Assembly: GCA_002633005.1 (NCBI GenBank)
Contig: NMRA01000383.1
Location: 12,951 to 76,950, forward strand
Length of the DNA stretch: 64,000 nucleotides
Source of the DNA: Phoronis australis
Lineage: Eukaryota > Phoronida > Phoronidae
Direction: 5' to 3'
Shown here: piece after piece, positions 1-11,572 of the stretch
How positions within the stretch are numbered: the stretch's first letter is position 1
Layout: each line of letters opens with the position of its first letter
Notes under the pieces: model-generated
What the model saw: only the letters and a program-made list of their open reading frames with translations
Told to the model about the DNA's origin: nothing
Database searches by the model: none
Program-made: the position numbers and the translations under genes

Positions 1-218
1 TAGGAAATTATAAGCTGCCTCATGGCGGCGAATCACAATATACCCTTTGTAAATTCTTGCGCTCTGCTCGTACACAAGGTGGTAAATTTTTATATTAATA
101 AAAACTTTATTTTCTGGCCTAGAAAGAAAATTCAAAGTTCTAAAATGCTTAGATTTTCGCGAGGAATTCGGTTAGGCAGGTAGATTTTTAAAATAAACTT
201 TATTTTTTTTGCCAATAG

Positions 219-400
219 TCGACAGGCACGTAGTTTTATGGCATAATGAGGTGTCATTAAAGGATTACGTACGTGACCAAGCAGCCCAGGCAGCTGGACT
301 GAATTCAATGGGCTATTGTGTTCGCATTAGCAAACTCCAACCGTCGGACGAAGGCCGTCCGACGGTCAATTTTCAGCTGGAAAGGGTTCCTCATGAATAA
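219..400 (+). CDS. Probable 3'-terminal coding exon of an unidentified upstream gene
   Basis: A T-rich tract followed by CCAATAG at 211-218 looks like a good acceptor. After it, a frame starting with two bases (TC) then GAC stays open for about 60 codons to a TAA at 398-400. The peptide is mixed and protein-like: it includes LWHNEVSLKDYVRDQ and GYCVRISKLQ and ends LERVPHE. I do not recognise the family. Base composition is richer in GC than the flanks, which supports coding. A possible polyadenylation signal AATAAA lies near 1204. The upstream exons would be left of the window. It could be chance, because only about 60 codons are open, but splice site, length and composition agree. Confidence 0.4.
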
Positions 401-3009
401 CGAAATACTCTGAAAAAGACTAGTTTTCTGGTTTTTGCTCATTTTGAATTCATTTGCTATGCAAATTTCATTTCTTAGTATTATTTCAAAATCTTTTGGA
501 GCAAAATGAACATGTTCACTAAACCACAGTAATTCTTGAAGTGTTTTGTCATTTTCAAGGTAATAAGTTGCTCTCTTTTTAAAACATCACTTGTTCAACT
601 TAGCTTCAGGGGCAAAAATGTCCTGTCACAAGTCAAAAAAAAAAAGTCGATGGTGAATTTTTCAATTTTTGTTGTTCTTGTTCGAACAAAATATAATAAT
701 TTGTGGTTTTGTGTCTATGCCATGTTGTTAACCTACTTGCAAAGGACTCTCCATCTTGTTTAAAGAACACTGTGAGCTATGGATTCCCAAATATAGTTGT
801 CTAAACTTGCCATTTTCTGTGGCCTGAAATTTCTGGGTGCCGTTTGCTGAACAAAAGGCCATTTTTGAGGCTCTAAAATTCAAATAACGCGAGAACCACC
901 GAACCGATTTGAAAAATTCAAAAAGTTGTATAAACGGCATGTCTAAAGCTATCATTTAACCCTCTTTTCAAGTGTTTCTGATGAAATTTGTATTTGGGTT
1001 TGCTCACCCTACTGTAACGGGGGCGGTATCTATGACCAAGGCGCCCCGATTTTACGAGCCCGGTGCGGACTGAGGGTGATGTTGAAAACTAAAAGTTGGC
1101 GAATAATACATAGGTTTATTGTAAGAATATATGACTACAATATTTCACACTTACAAGNTTTCTGGGTTTGTTATTATTTCTTTGTATGTTCTGTGTATCC
1201 TTCAATAAATATATATCACAGTGAAAAAAAAAATTGTAGAGCCATTGTTAGGAAGGCTTTGTCCTCCTGAGCGACAGCGAGTAACTGGGGAAGGGAAGCG
1301 GTCGCTCTCTGAGCAGGCTGACCCTCATACGGTACTCAGCTTATTTTGACACGGTAATACTGGTTTTTGCTCAGTGAAATGAATTTATTGAAGGCTCTAC
1401 GGGCTCCCCTACCCAATTACTTTTCCTACATGTGTGATCTCGTTAAAAACGCCCAAAATTACTCAGACGTGTGAGGTGTGGTTTGCCATGATCGTACTCC
1501 ATTATAAAAAGCATGTCGAGACTTGACTTCCGATTTCAGAGTAAAATTAAAAGCTGTAATCCTATATTGAAACAGCCAGGCTATATAATTAATTTATGAT
1601 AGGCCAGTCAACAGAATACATAAACCCACTGAATAACGGAAGCCATGACAAGCGCGTATCTCGCACTTTCTTTTTGTCAGTGTAGTGTATTTAGTTTAGG
1701 GGAGCAGGTATTGGATTTGAACTGCGGGTTTCAGTCGTGGTTGTTAGTCCAGGACTGAGGTCTAGAGGAGTCGATGCTGGAGTTTAATCGTTCCTTGATA
1801 ACGGATAAATGTTTTGTTGCTCGACTCCTGAATCAACAGTTGATCCAGTCGAGGAAGGGTGTGTACAAAAAGGCCTACTTTGATTGGTCGATACAGTCGG
1901 TAACATAAACATCTAGGTCATTTAAAGCAGTAACGCCGAGGTTAACCTAAATCTATTGAATCGGTTTACAAAAAGTTATGCGACGGCCATTTTTAACATC
2001 ATTGGTTTTGGAACGTAGCCGCTCTGTTTAGCTTTCATCATTACGGACCAGGTAACCGAATATTTGCGCCAACTCATAAGTGAAAGCAACTGGCCTCTCC
2101 CATCGATCAGTCAGATTCAAGTTAGGTGTGTCCTGAGAGCGGACGTTGACCCGAGTGCTAAACACTCACAGGGTCCCAATTAGCCAAGGGCCGCCACGGC
2201 GGGAGATATTTTGTAAGTATTTCATATGGTTACCATGGCTTTACATGAAAAATATAGATGCGAAATAGAATTTACACGTAGGCCTCATCAATTGAAACGA
2301 CTTGGTGAGCGCCGCATACGTGACTTAGTCTGTAAGTCATGTTGAGTGTGTACCGTACGATATATAGACCAGCTACTCAGTATGGACCTACGGCCAGGAG
2401 AGGAAGAATAAGATTCGAAAATAAATGTACAACGCATCTTGACAACAAAATCCAAAGCCACAGTTATATAGGACGATGGACAGCATAAGTGCGTATATAA
2501 GGAGAAAGACTGGTTCAAAACTAGTGACCTCAAGTTCCATTTCGAAATTTTGCACAAGCAAGGGGTACCCAAGTTTCTCTTTATTCCTGCCTCCATGGGG
2601 TTTGTCCAACGCGCCCCACAAACAGAGAAGTCCGCACGCCTACGGGAGGTGCGACAATGCGATAACCCGTCCGACAGGGAGAGGGGAGGGAGGGCGGGGG
2701 AGGCAAAGATTGATCTCGACCTCGGGGCGAAACTGAGTAGTGGCGGAAGCAAAACTAAGCAAATTAACCCTCCTACGCCTTCTTCATGTCCTCAGTCACT
2801 AACTCAAATGGATGCAGTGGTTCACTGAATCGTCAAGTTTTACTGAGTTCCCCATTCTTGCTATAAGGCCGAGAGTAAAAGGCTAAACCATACGCCGCCC
2901 TGTGTACCAATGGTACTTCATTGTCAGTGAATAATCGTTTAGTTTTACACATGGACTGTTCTGTTATTAAGGTTTGTAACACTGAAGATTTCAAATGAGT
3001 TTCTGAAAC
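401..3009. other. Intergenic stretch before the cytochrome b5 gene
   Basis: No convincing exon was seen. It holds a single N at 1158, an AATAAA at about 1204 that could end the upstream gene, and CpG-containing segments at about 1010-1080, 1260-1330 and 2580-2740. The last of these could belong to the promoter or 5' UTR of the cytochrome b5 gene, whose ATG is at 3010. Overlapping open frames at 2288-2830 occur on both strands, resemble nothing I know and are probably a composition effect. Confidence 0.5.
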
Positions 3010-5884
3010 ATGGAGACGAGGAAGCCGTCTGAGTACAGCAGAGATGAAGTGTCCTTACACGACTGTCCAAGGTCCTGCTGGCTCGTAATCAATGATAAAG
3101 TCTTTGATGTCACCTCGTTTCTTAAAGACGTAAGTATTTTTATTGTAGTCCAACTTGCATTGGCAGGGGCGGATCCAGGATTTTGAGTTGGGGGGGGGCA
3201 TGCAGGGCAGAGTATTAGTCATGGTTTTGCCCGTCAGACATTCGCATCCCCGAACTGACAAATGGAATCTGGAAGAATTTTAGGGGGCCATGGTCGCCTT
3301 GGCCCCCCTCTAAATCCGCCACTGATTAGCTCCCCCACCCCTACAAACAGCATTTGCACTCCAGTCCCTGCTCACGCGTGTCTTCTAGCTGTCTGCGCAC
3401 AGAACTTTTCTCTGACGCCCTAATCCCCTCTCACGAACACAAATTTACACTTACCAAAACGATTTCGCTTTTCAGACAATTTTTTTTGTTTCAAATCAAC
3501 ATGGTTCCCCGGCGACTGTCCGCATTGCTAGTTCTCTGTTCACGGACAACCCCGTCGAGCGAGCTGCGCTGGACTATTTTCGTGTTAAGCTCTCACCTTT
3601 CACACTGTTTCCATAAATTATTTGCATAACATTACATGTGAATGTTATCCAGTTTATCAAATTTCTTTGGAAAACATCGATAGTTTACCAATGAATGTGT
3701 TCACGTGATTACTGCATACGAAGACAACCGACATGTACTACTGAACGCAAAGTGAGTTCTGTGGTAGTTTCACTGTATCCTTAATAGGAGTACGGTATTG
3801 TCATCAGCATGGACGGCGCAGCACTGAAATAAGCGGGGGCAATATAGCCGGCAACCCGCCCCTCTGGTGCGCCGCCCATGTCCATGGGCGATACAGCATA
3901 CAGCATACAGCACCGAAATATATGGGGGGGAGCGGCTATAGACCCCCATCCTCCTATGGTGCGCCACCCATTAAAAATCAGAACAGTAAATAAACATCAC
4001 AAAAATTCCCCTCCAAGTAAAATACAACGCGAAATTCCCCTCTTAGTAAAAAACGCCGCTAAAGTTCCCCTTTTAGAATGCAAAGGCACCTTTCCCCTCA
4101 GGTGAGTGTTGGCTCTGTTAACATTGTCAGAATATGAATATTTAATTTGTTTTTTGTTTATTGTTTGTTGATTAAAGTAGATTAAAGGAGAATGTCCCCC
4201 AAAAACAACCTATTTTGTATCAATTTATATCGAGTAGTACAACTCGATAACGGCACGTTCGGTTGCGTTACCTGACACCTGACGGCAGACGGAGGTGTTG
4301 AAATTATCCAATGACGTCATTGGTTTCACACGCAGTCTGTTCAGCATTTCGCAACACGGGTTAGTGGTGTCAGCTCATCGCTTGAATACATCGTTTAACA
4401 CCAATAAATCATCAAACTTCGATGTAAAACACTTAAAAACACACCGAGTTCTTATATAAACGTGTTGTTTAATTTCGCTGTTACGGATTTATTGGTATTT
4501 GGCACCCCCGGTAGCCTACAAAGTTCGGCAGTCCAATTTACCGGTCATTGCCGGCATCAAAAGCCGGTAACGCAGTGGTTTATTCATTACTGGCTTCTCA
4601 ACATTTGCACTCACGAATACTGCAAAGGCATTGAAAAATGTATCTAATGAGACAGACTTTGTTTCAGTTTTATATAAGCATTGGTTAGGATGAGAATAAT
4701 TCATTTTGAAACAGAACGCAGACTCGTCTAGTACATGGCAACTCGCCCGGCGCCAATCCCGACTTAGTCAAGAGCTCATCCGACGAAGACTTCACGGGTC
4801 GGATCGTCATGTTTCACAAGCTATCAGTTCCAACCGGAAAACACTGATCAAGAAGTACTAGAGAGGCGCCGTGAACATGCAACGGAACGTATGGCTAGTT
4901 GTTTGGTAAGCCGGAATTCGTCAGAGAAATCACTGTCGACGAAATGCCGGCCACAGACACGGCCTCATACTTGCTATAAACAGCGTACATTTCGTTCTTC
5001 ACTACCGCGAGCCACTTCCTAAGCATTTTGGGCTCTTGAGGAAGTCGAAAAAACGATATACCCGCTTTCTTCGCAGCTTCATAGTTCGGAACAATGCACC
5101 GCACTATAGCGGCATTCCCTTTGCAGACGAACCACTGACGTCGCTGCGTCGTTTCTCACCTTCCTCACTGGTTAACGCGACACCTCTCGACAAGGTGACT
5201 GAGGTCGACCGTATAAGAGAATGTGGATATACACCGATGAACATGGTAAAAAAGTCTAATTAAATCGGGTGGCATTCTCCTTTGAGGGGGAATGTAATAT
5301 ATTACAATTAGAGTATTCACGGTTGATTTGTGAACAGATTTTTGTGGCAGGTTATGTGAAGTGGCCTGAGAGGAGGGAACAGCGTGCGAGGGTATGGAAT
5401 AGCTCTCGCGGACAAGGGTTGGTACTCCATAATTACACATTATACCTACATTCTCAAATTTGATAGATTGTGCTGTATCACGTTGGCAGCAACTTTGCTG
5501 CAAAGGTGGAGAACGAATTCATTCGGTACACTTATGACAATTTCGTTGCCTCACTCCACTCGGGAAGTGAAAGCTATCTGCGTATGTGCAGATTTCTGTT
5601 ATGCGACATGTCACATGACTTTCAAACGATCAATTGACCTTATAACTGAATTTCGCACATGCCCAAATAATGCACACCTCCGTCCAAGTGGAGAATGACT
5701 GGTTAATCTCCATTCATGTCTAGTGCTTCAATGAACTAATGCCATATTTTTTCAGCACCCTGGAGGACAAGATATCATTCTAGAATATGGCGGAATGGAT
5801 GCAACTTCAGCTTTCCTTTCCAAGGGACATAGCAGTGACGCAACAGCTCTTCTTAAAGACTATTGTATAGGGAATTTAAAAAAG
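3010..5884 (+). CDS. Cytochrome b5 domain protein, exons 1-2 (3' end not located)
   Basis: Exon 1 is 3010-3129 (donor GTAAGT) and exon 2 is 5756-5884 (acceptor TTTTTTCAG, donor GTTGTT); both junctions are phase 0. Together they encode 83 residues forming one cytochrome b5 heme-binding domain. The first axial histidine is in HPGGQD at residue 41, directly after the intron, and the second is in KGHSSDA around residue 65. CWLVINDKVFDVTSFL before HPGG is the usual beta-strand core. The start is well supported: an in-frame TGA ends 3 bases before the ATG, and the ATG has A at -3 and G at +4. Single-domain b5 proteins are tail-anchored ER or mitochondrial electron donors for desaturases and P450s; the domain also begins fatty acid 2-hydroxylase. 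Without later exons I cannot choose. A weak candidate tail exon lies at 8381-8467. The gene converges on MPPE1. Confidence 0.85.
3164..3324. mobile_element. Short inverted-repeat element (MITE-like) in b5 intron 1
   Basis: The left end CAGGGGCGGAT and the right end, read in reverse as CAGTGGCGGAT, form imperfect terminal inverted repeats around a core with G-runs (near 3190) and C-runs (near 3300). This ends-and-middle pattern (a phrase like 'GGGGCGGATCCAGGA') is common in dispersed non-autonomous elements of invertebrate genomes. No coding capacity is present. Confidence 0.6.
3795..3975. repeat. Degenerate tandem pair of about 85 bp, also present at 6080-6165
   Basis: Two adjacent modules share CAGCAC(T/C)GAAATA, a G-run, a TATAG(C) motif, a C-run and GGTGCGCC(G/A)CCCAT. 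A related sequence in the opposite orientation occurs at about 6080-6165 (GGGGGCTATAGCCCC, then TTTCAGTGCTGCACCGCCCATGG). This suggests a dispersed element family. A run of degenerate AATTCCCCTC-type repeats follows at 4005-4100. Confidence 0.45.
5000..5104 (-). pseudogene. THAP-like zinc-finger fragment in b5 intron 1
   Basis: The minus strand reads CIVPNYEAAKKAGISFFRLP, then QEPKMLRKWLAVV. The spacing from the first Cys through ISFFRLP to the conserved Trp is that of THAP DNA-binding domains. The second zinc-binding Cys appears replaced by Tyr (CIVPNY instead of CxxxxC), and no Cys-x-x-His pair follows in frame. I read this as a decayed fragment of a THAP protein or P-element-type transposase, but an isolated exon of an antisense gene is possible. 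Confidence 0.35.
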
Positions 5885-6698
5885 GTTGTTTTTTTTACTC
5901 CACCAGCTTAGTTTTTCAACCGTATCAGCGTTGTGTTCGTACATTGTTTTACTGGTACGCTCAAATAAATATTTTTACCACAGTAAAGGATTCTCGCGAG
6001 ATAATCACATCGGTTCATTAAGCTGTTAGGCCTAATGTTGTTGAATTGTCAAAAGTTTGACACTGGCGAAGCTAGGGTGCCGTAATCATGGGGGGCTGGG
6101 TGGGGGCTATAGCCCCACTTATTTCAGTGCTGCACCGCCCATGGTAATGGGTTCAGCCACAATTATCAAAAGGAAAGTTTCGTGTTACCCCTAAAAGTAG
6201 CTTCATTGGCCGCGTCTTTTGGTCATGTCCTCAGGGGGCCCTCCTTCTACATGAATACCATAAAGTTACCATTACCTATGCGTAGACGAAAGGCTGTTGT
6301 ATGGAACAAAGACTTTTGAACCTATCAGATCACCATGTGTAGGGCAATGTGTTTTTAAAATATTATCAAGGAGTGTAATGCAATTTCGCTACACTCCTTG
6401 ATATTATTTAGCAGTATTTAAGGCATGTAATGAAATGACAATTGCATTGGGAGGTTCAAAAACTTCGCTCACACGTGCCAGTTCAGTTTGGATAATTTTT
6501 GATGTTCCAGATCTCTATGCTTTCAGGAATGCCAAGAATATGTCGGCAGTAACGAAATCACGCAGGGCGTCAACAAAGCCATCACATGACTACCTAATGA
6601 CGAGATGTCAAGCGTCACGTGATATCACAACGTTTCGATTATGCAGTAGCTTATTTACATATATGATGGGCACGAGCTGTTTTACAACATCTCTTGTG

Positions 6699-6882
6699 AC
6701 GCTTTTTATTGCCCATCTTACCAGACATTACCAATTATACGTTATTTACCTGTATTCATTATATTGTAATTGTACTGGTCATAATATATGACCTTATATC
6801 GCCTACTCCGTCTCCTTTTCATCTCTGGTAACGAGCTTGCGACGCACGTATCATTTATCTATTATTCGGGACATATGTCGAT
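6699..6882 (+). repeat. Direct duplication, copy 1 (copy 2 at 7221-7405)
   Basis: About 184 bases from CGCTTTTTATTGCCCA to GGGACATATGTCGAT recur 522 bases downstream at 7221-7405 with roughly 10 differences. The copies could be short LTRs around a 340-bp remnant or a plain segmental duplication. I see no primer-binding site or coding remnant between them. Confidence 0.7.
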
Positions 6883-7220
6883 CGTAAATGGTATTTCACT
6901 CGTTAAATATATTTACGTGAGCATATGGACCCGTCTTACTCCTTTTCCCCCTCATTTCGGTCTATTCCATTATTCCTTTGTGTTGTACTACGCGTCGTTT
7001 TCCCAGCCTTCGTATTGGTCTTTTGTTAGCACGTGCCTCGAGTTTGGTCAGCTTTTGGCTCTTATAGGCTGATGATTGTCACGTGTCCTTAGGGGTGTTT
7101 TCTTTGTTATTGTAACCTCGCTTTCAGTTCACCTTTGTTCCGGCCACATTGTCGTACGTTCAGAACTTATTCAATTTTTTCACCCTCTACCGTCATTCTA
7201 TCGTACTTCCACGTGGCCGG

Positions 7221-7405
7221 CGCTTTTTTACTGCCCACCTTACCAGAGATTACCAATTATACGTTATTTACGTGTATTCATTATATTGTAATTGTACAAG
7301 TCATAATAAATGACCTTATATCGCCTACCTCCGTCTCCTTTTCATCTCTGGTAACGAGCTTGCGACGCGCGTATCATTTATCTATTATTCGGGACATATG
7401 TCGAT
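7221..7405 (+). repeat. Direct duplication, copy 2
   Basis: Partner of 6699-6882. Both copies contain the TATATCGCCTAC..CCGTCTCC phrase and end at the same CATATGTCGAT, after which the sequences diverge abruptly, so the boundary is sharp. Confidence 0.7.
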
Positions 7406-7805
7406 TACAAATATATTTAGTATACAGCTTTGTAGCAAGGCTACAGAATCCGTAGAAATGCGGCAACGTACCTGCAATAACGCTACAACAGGCATATTTG
7501 CCGAAGCTGTCATCAACGGTGGCACTTTTAACATCTTCGTGAAAACAGACGACGTCTAGGCTACGCGCTCCGGTAAATGACCTATTTTCATGAATGAGTG
7601 CAGCTACCCGATGAGGATTTTACAATGTTATAAATATTCTTGTTATTCAATTATTTTCGAAATATGAAACTGTTTTCTTTTACTATAGTAAGTTAGCAAC
7701 ATAACGCGTACGTGCATACACAACAGGTTGTGATTAGCTACGTAAACAGCCAGGGTACGTGAAGTATGATTTATAAAATGCCGAATAAAAACAAAAGAAA
7801 CTCAC

Positions 7806-7970
7806 GAATTCGATGCGTATGGGATAAATACAAAACGTACCTCGAGTGGCGTAGATGAAATAATATCCCACGAGACATTATTCCGCGGAATTTCGGTCAC
7901 GGTCGATACGCGGAATAATGTCTCGTGGGATATTATTTCATCTACGCCACGCTTTTCGGTACGTTTTGTG
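7806..7970. mobile_element. Palindromic MITE with perfect 42-bp arms
   Basis: 7846-7887 is perfectly complementary to 7909-7950 (42 bases, 21-base loop). A further 12 outer bases pair (7830-7841 with 7958-7969, ACAAAACGTACC). The left flank GAATTC..GCGTATGGGATAAATA is shared, inverted, with the right end of the related copy at 15221-15340, so the full element extends to about 7806. Open frames across it are artefacts of the palindrome. Near-perfect arms suggest recent insertion or arm homogenisation. Confidence 0.85.
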
Positions 7971-8380
7971 TATGTATATAGCTTCATTTGTTGAAATTAT
8001 GTAGTCCGATCACACTTAGCGATCTGTCGCTCACTTGGTCGACTTCCAGGGAAATTATATACCTCAGTGGTGTTTGTAGACCTAAAAGAATGAGCGTTAT
8101 TTTTATTTCCAAACAATATTATAACCTTCTTTATAGTATTGCCATATCATATACAAGGTTTACATGCTTTGTAATCAGAAGGCGGGTCGCACGTCTGATC
8201 TCCAGTATGAAAAACCCATGTGAACGCTCGTCATACAGCTGAACTGCCTTTTCACATTCCTGTGTGATTAGTCCTAGCCAAAGGTGATAGCAGTCCGATC
8301 ACAAGCGAAATCGGACGTACTCCGTTGTCCAAGTCTCCCTACTCATAAAATTCATTGCGCCACAGGTATGAACAAGAAAG

Positions 8381-8467
8381 CATAGTTGGTTCTGGTTTTT
8401 TGAAAATGGAGTCGGGTTTGTTGCGGCATTTTTAGTTCTTTACTTTTTAATAAAGGAAAATCCGTAA
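8381..8467 (+). CDS. Candidate tail-anchor exon for the b5 gene (weak)
   Basis: Reading CAT AGT TGG in phase 0, which matches the end of b5 exon 2, gives 28 codons: aromatic HSWFWFFENG, then a hydrophobic stretch GVGFVAAFLVLYFL, then IKENP and TAA. A hydrophobic helix followed by a short polar tail is what a tail-anchored cytochrome b5 needs. Against it, the AAG preceding CAT lacks a pyrimidine tract, and the phrase AGTTGGTTCTGGTTTTTTGA recurs in part, inverted, near 8545-8600, so this may be repeat DNA. Confidence 0.2.
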   Translation, partial: HSWFWFFENGVGFVAAFLVLYFLIKENP

Positions 8468-10022
8468 GGAAAGCAAAAAGACTGCGGGATTTGTTTATTT
8501 ACACATAACTTGACAAATCATGGGGTTTCAAACTTACGTGTCTTTGAGCTGCTTTTCAAAAAGGCGCAATTCTGGGTAGAAACTAGAACCAACTGTTGTT
8601 TGACTTGAGCGCATCTGGTTCTGGTCTACCGCCTGAGGTACATTTTCTAACAAGGTGGGTTGGCATCTTGTCAGCAATTACCTCTTTCATAGACTTAACC
8701 CCGGCCGATCGCCTGAGCCGAGTACATCCAATCGCGTCAGTTCTGCCTCGCTGATTAAGCTGTGGAAAAATACTCCCACACCACTTCAGCGTCGTATCAC
8801 GTGACTTTACTGCATTACCGCATCAATGTTCCAGAAACAAACACCAAAACAGAACCAATTACGCTTTTTTGAAAAGATTTATCTTGTTAGCTGCCACTGT
8901 TGCCGGTAAACAGCACAACAACCACGTGACTAAGCCTTGGAGGAGCACTACTAGCATAAAAATCAGTCTTTCAATTAAAAAAACACCAGAATTTGTAGTC
9001 TGTTTTCTTACATTGATGTGACGAGTTCAGCGTGACTTCTGGGCCAAGGGTCTGATCTTCTTCACGGTATACTCGAAATCGAACCCGAAACTATTTTGTG
9101 CGAAGATGAAAACAAGTGTCTGGTATTCTGTGCTCAAGCAAATTGTGGTTTTCGTGGATGACTGTCTAATTTTAGTATGCACTTGATGACCCAGGCGTAA
9201 CGCTTTAAGTTCGAGTATGAACCGAAAATTTCGAGTTTTTACTTGAATTCTCAAGTTTATAGTTCGACTGACTTTACGGCCGGGCTACCAACTGCGACCT
9301 TGGTCCAGACACTTATCAGCATACGTTCACATACTCGAGGTGATACAAACAAACACTTACCGTGATTTTACACAAGAATCAAAGGGAAAATGTCGGAAAT
9401 AATTTCGAATTCGATTTCGAGTAAAAAGATTAGAGACTCCTGACTATTCAAGTAGCCAGGTATCGGAATCTTGTAGTGGTAGGCCCTACTATTCTTCTGC
9501 GAATGCGGAAGGCATAGCTTGTGTTGCAAAGAAACGCGAAAACTAGTAACTAAAATTATGGTAACTTTTTGAGTGCATGTTCACTACAAACACCCGCTGG
9601 TGTCGAGAAAGGGGGCAGGGGAACCACAGCCCCGGGCCCGAGTGAGTCAAAGAGATCGGTGAATTAAAAAAGCAAAAGAAAACGGAACAATAAAAATAAA
9701 TTTCTTCAAAGGACTTGGGCCATTCGGCTTCAGTTTTACTAAGACGAAGGGTACAGATTCAGAACTAGCTAGAAGGTTTAAGAATCTCTCGGCTCATTTG
9801 TGACTCCAACCGATATTACCCTAGCCTGTCAATAATGGTACAAAAGTCCAGACGAAATGTTACACCTTTGATAAATCACTACTACAAATTCAAACATGGA
9901 TTTCGGTTTCTTTTCATGTTCTACATATTTATGAAATCACTAATTCTTGAAAACGCGTAGTTTTCACAATCAATTTTTAAATTAAAATACTTTGACAGAC
10001 CGTGTGCATTCTTACACTTTGT

Positions 10023-10094
10023 CTCGCTGGTTCCGGCCTGCGTGTCCGCGGGGGGGGGGGGGGGGNNNNNNNTAGAGGGCAAGGAACCAGCGAG
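10023..10094. repeat. 12-bp inverted repeat spanning a poly-G tract and N gap
   Basis: CTCGCTGGTTCC at 10023-10034 is exactly complementary to GGAACCAGCGAG at 10083-10094. Between them lie a G-homopolymer of about 16 bases and seven Ns (10066-10072). The sequence is probably a small inverted-repeat element whose centre the assembly could not resolve. Confidence 0.6.
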
Positions 10095-10913
10095 GGACCT
10101 CCTATTTCGGCATCATCAAATTAGCAACATACAAGGTTATAAATTTACCTATTTCCATATACTTAGACATAACTGAAGACATTCCAAATTAGAAAAATTT
10201 AATCAGTAGTATTTTTAGGTTGATAACTACATGAACAGCAATGCCTCACAAACAGATGCAATAATTTTTTGGAAGAGTTTATCTACATGAACCTCACCTC
10301 TACTACAAGATATCACCAAAGCAAGGCAAATGTTATGCTTAACTATAAACATCCAAGTTCACCTCTTCTTGTCTACCCAACTTCAATTGAAGACCAGGCA
10401 AGAGGATGCATAGACAAGAAAGGCACCGATGGAGAGTGGCAGTTTCATGAAGAAGGAAGGGGGGGGGGGCTTAAGAATACATAGGACCGAGAAACTTTAT
10501 ATCTTAGAAATGGCTGATCAGATTCACATGAAACTTTGGACACTGTTCTTTTGATGCACTTTTCTGACAAACACTGTTAGAATTGTTTTCAAAATATTAC
10601 ATTTATGTATGTATCAAAAATGGAACGTTTTTGATTTTCGTGAAAAGGCTTAAACGTTGCATAAAAGAAAAACTAAATAATATTTCACAAAGAAAACTGC
10701 AACAATATTTTTGAGTTCTTATCTTAGATTAGAACATTTATATGAACCAAAACTTGGTCATGATTTTGATATCTTGTTTTGGTATGAATGTACCTTTCCT
10801 TTTTGTTAGTTTTCTGGTCATGTGATGCAATTAATGTCAGATTAGTAAAAAGTCAATAATCAAATTCTACTGGCTTTCTACTTTCAGAAAACATGCACTT
10901 TTATAAAGTCAAA

Positions 10914-11160
10914 GGGCCTGTTCCAAGAAACTGACTTAAGTTCATTTTTGACTTAAGTTTAAGATTTGTCTTAACTTCTAAACTTTGAAACTTCCACATT
11001 CGGTAAGTCTGTCAAAATTAAGACAAAACTTCTGTTAAACACTTAAGTCAACTTAAGATCTCTTTCTTGAATTGGTTTTGAAATAAATTTAACTTTTATT
11101 TTAAAATTTACTAAAATTTAAGATTTGTCTTAGCTAAGTCAGGTTTGTTGGAACGGGTCC
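10914..11160. mobile_element. MITE-like element with GGGCCTGTTCC ends
   Basis: The left end GGGCCTGTTCCAAGAAACTG and the right end, read in reverse as GGACCCGTTCCAACAAACCT, form an imperfect inverted repeat of about 30 bases extending into (A)CTTAAGT-rich arms. The 247-bp interior is AT-rich with repeated CTTAAGTC/TTAAGATTTGTCTTA motifs and no coding potential. Confidence 0.75.
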
Positions 11161-11524
11161 AAAATCCATAGTTTTGTAGATATTTGGCAACATACACATA
11201 AGGCCCTATTTAATCTGAGGTCACAAATCTTATCCTATGCACTTTGCTAGTGTTGAATAAACACAGCAGGTTAGCAATAAATGAAGTCATACAAATCATT
11301 AGTCTGTAATTAGTGGTTTATTCTTAGAGACTTCATACTTTGCTGAAACAAGATTCAACTACTTTTCAGAAGTAGTTGTAATTTCAGTCACTTTTCGCTA
11401 AGACTCAATCATGACTGATTTCATCTAAGTATAATGTATTTGTACATCTCACAGATGGCATAGGGATGAAAAAAATCGGGTAAAAAGAGAACTAAACCAG
11501 AGTAATTTGCTACACTATGCATTC

Positions 11525-11572
11525 GACTCTGATGCATGTGACTCTGATGCATGTGACTCTGATACATGTGAC
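11525..11572. repeat. 15-bp minisatellite, 3 copies
   Basis: Unit GACTCTGATGCATGT repeated three times with one substitution. It lies 3' of MPPE1. Confidence 0.85.

Noticed and set aside
2288-2828. Overlapping frames on both strands of up to 154 codons
   Set aside because: No recognisable motif and overlapping both strands in a GC-richer patch; more likely promoter-like sequence than coding.
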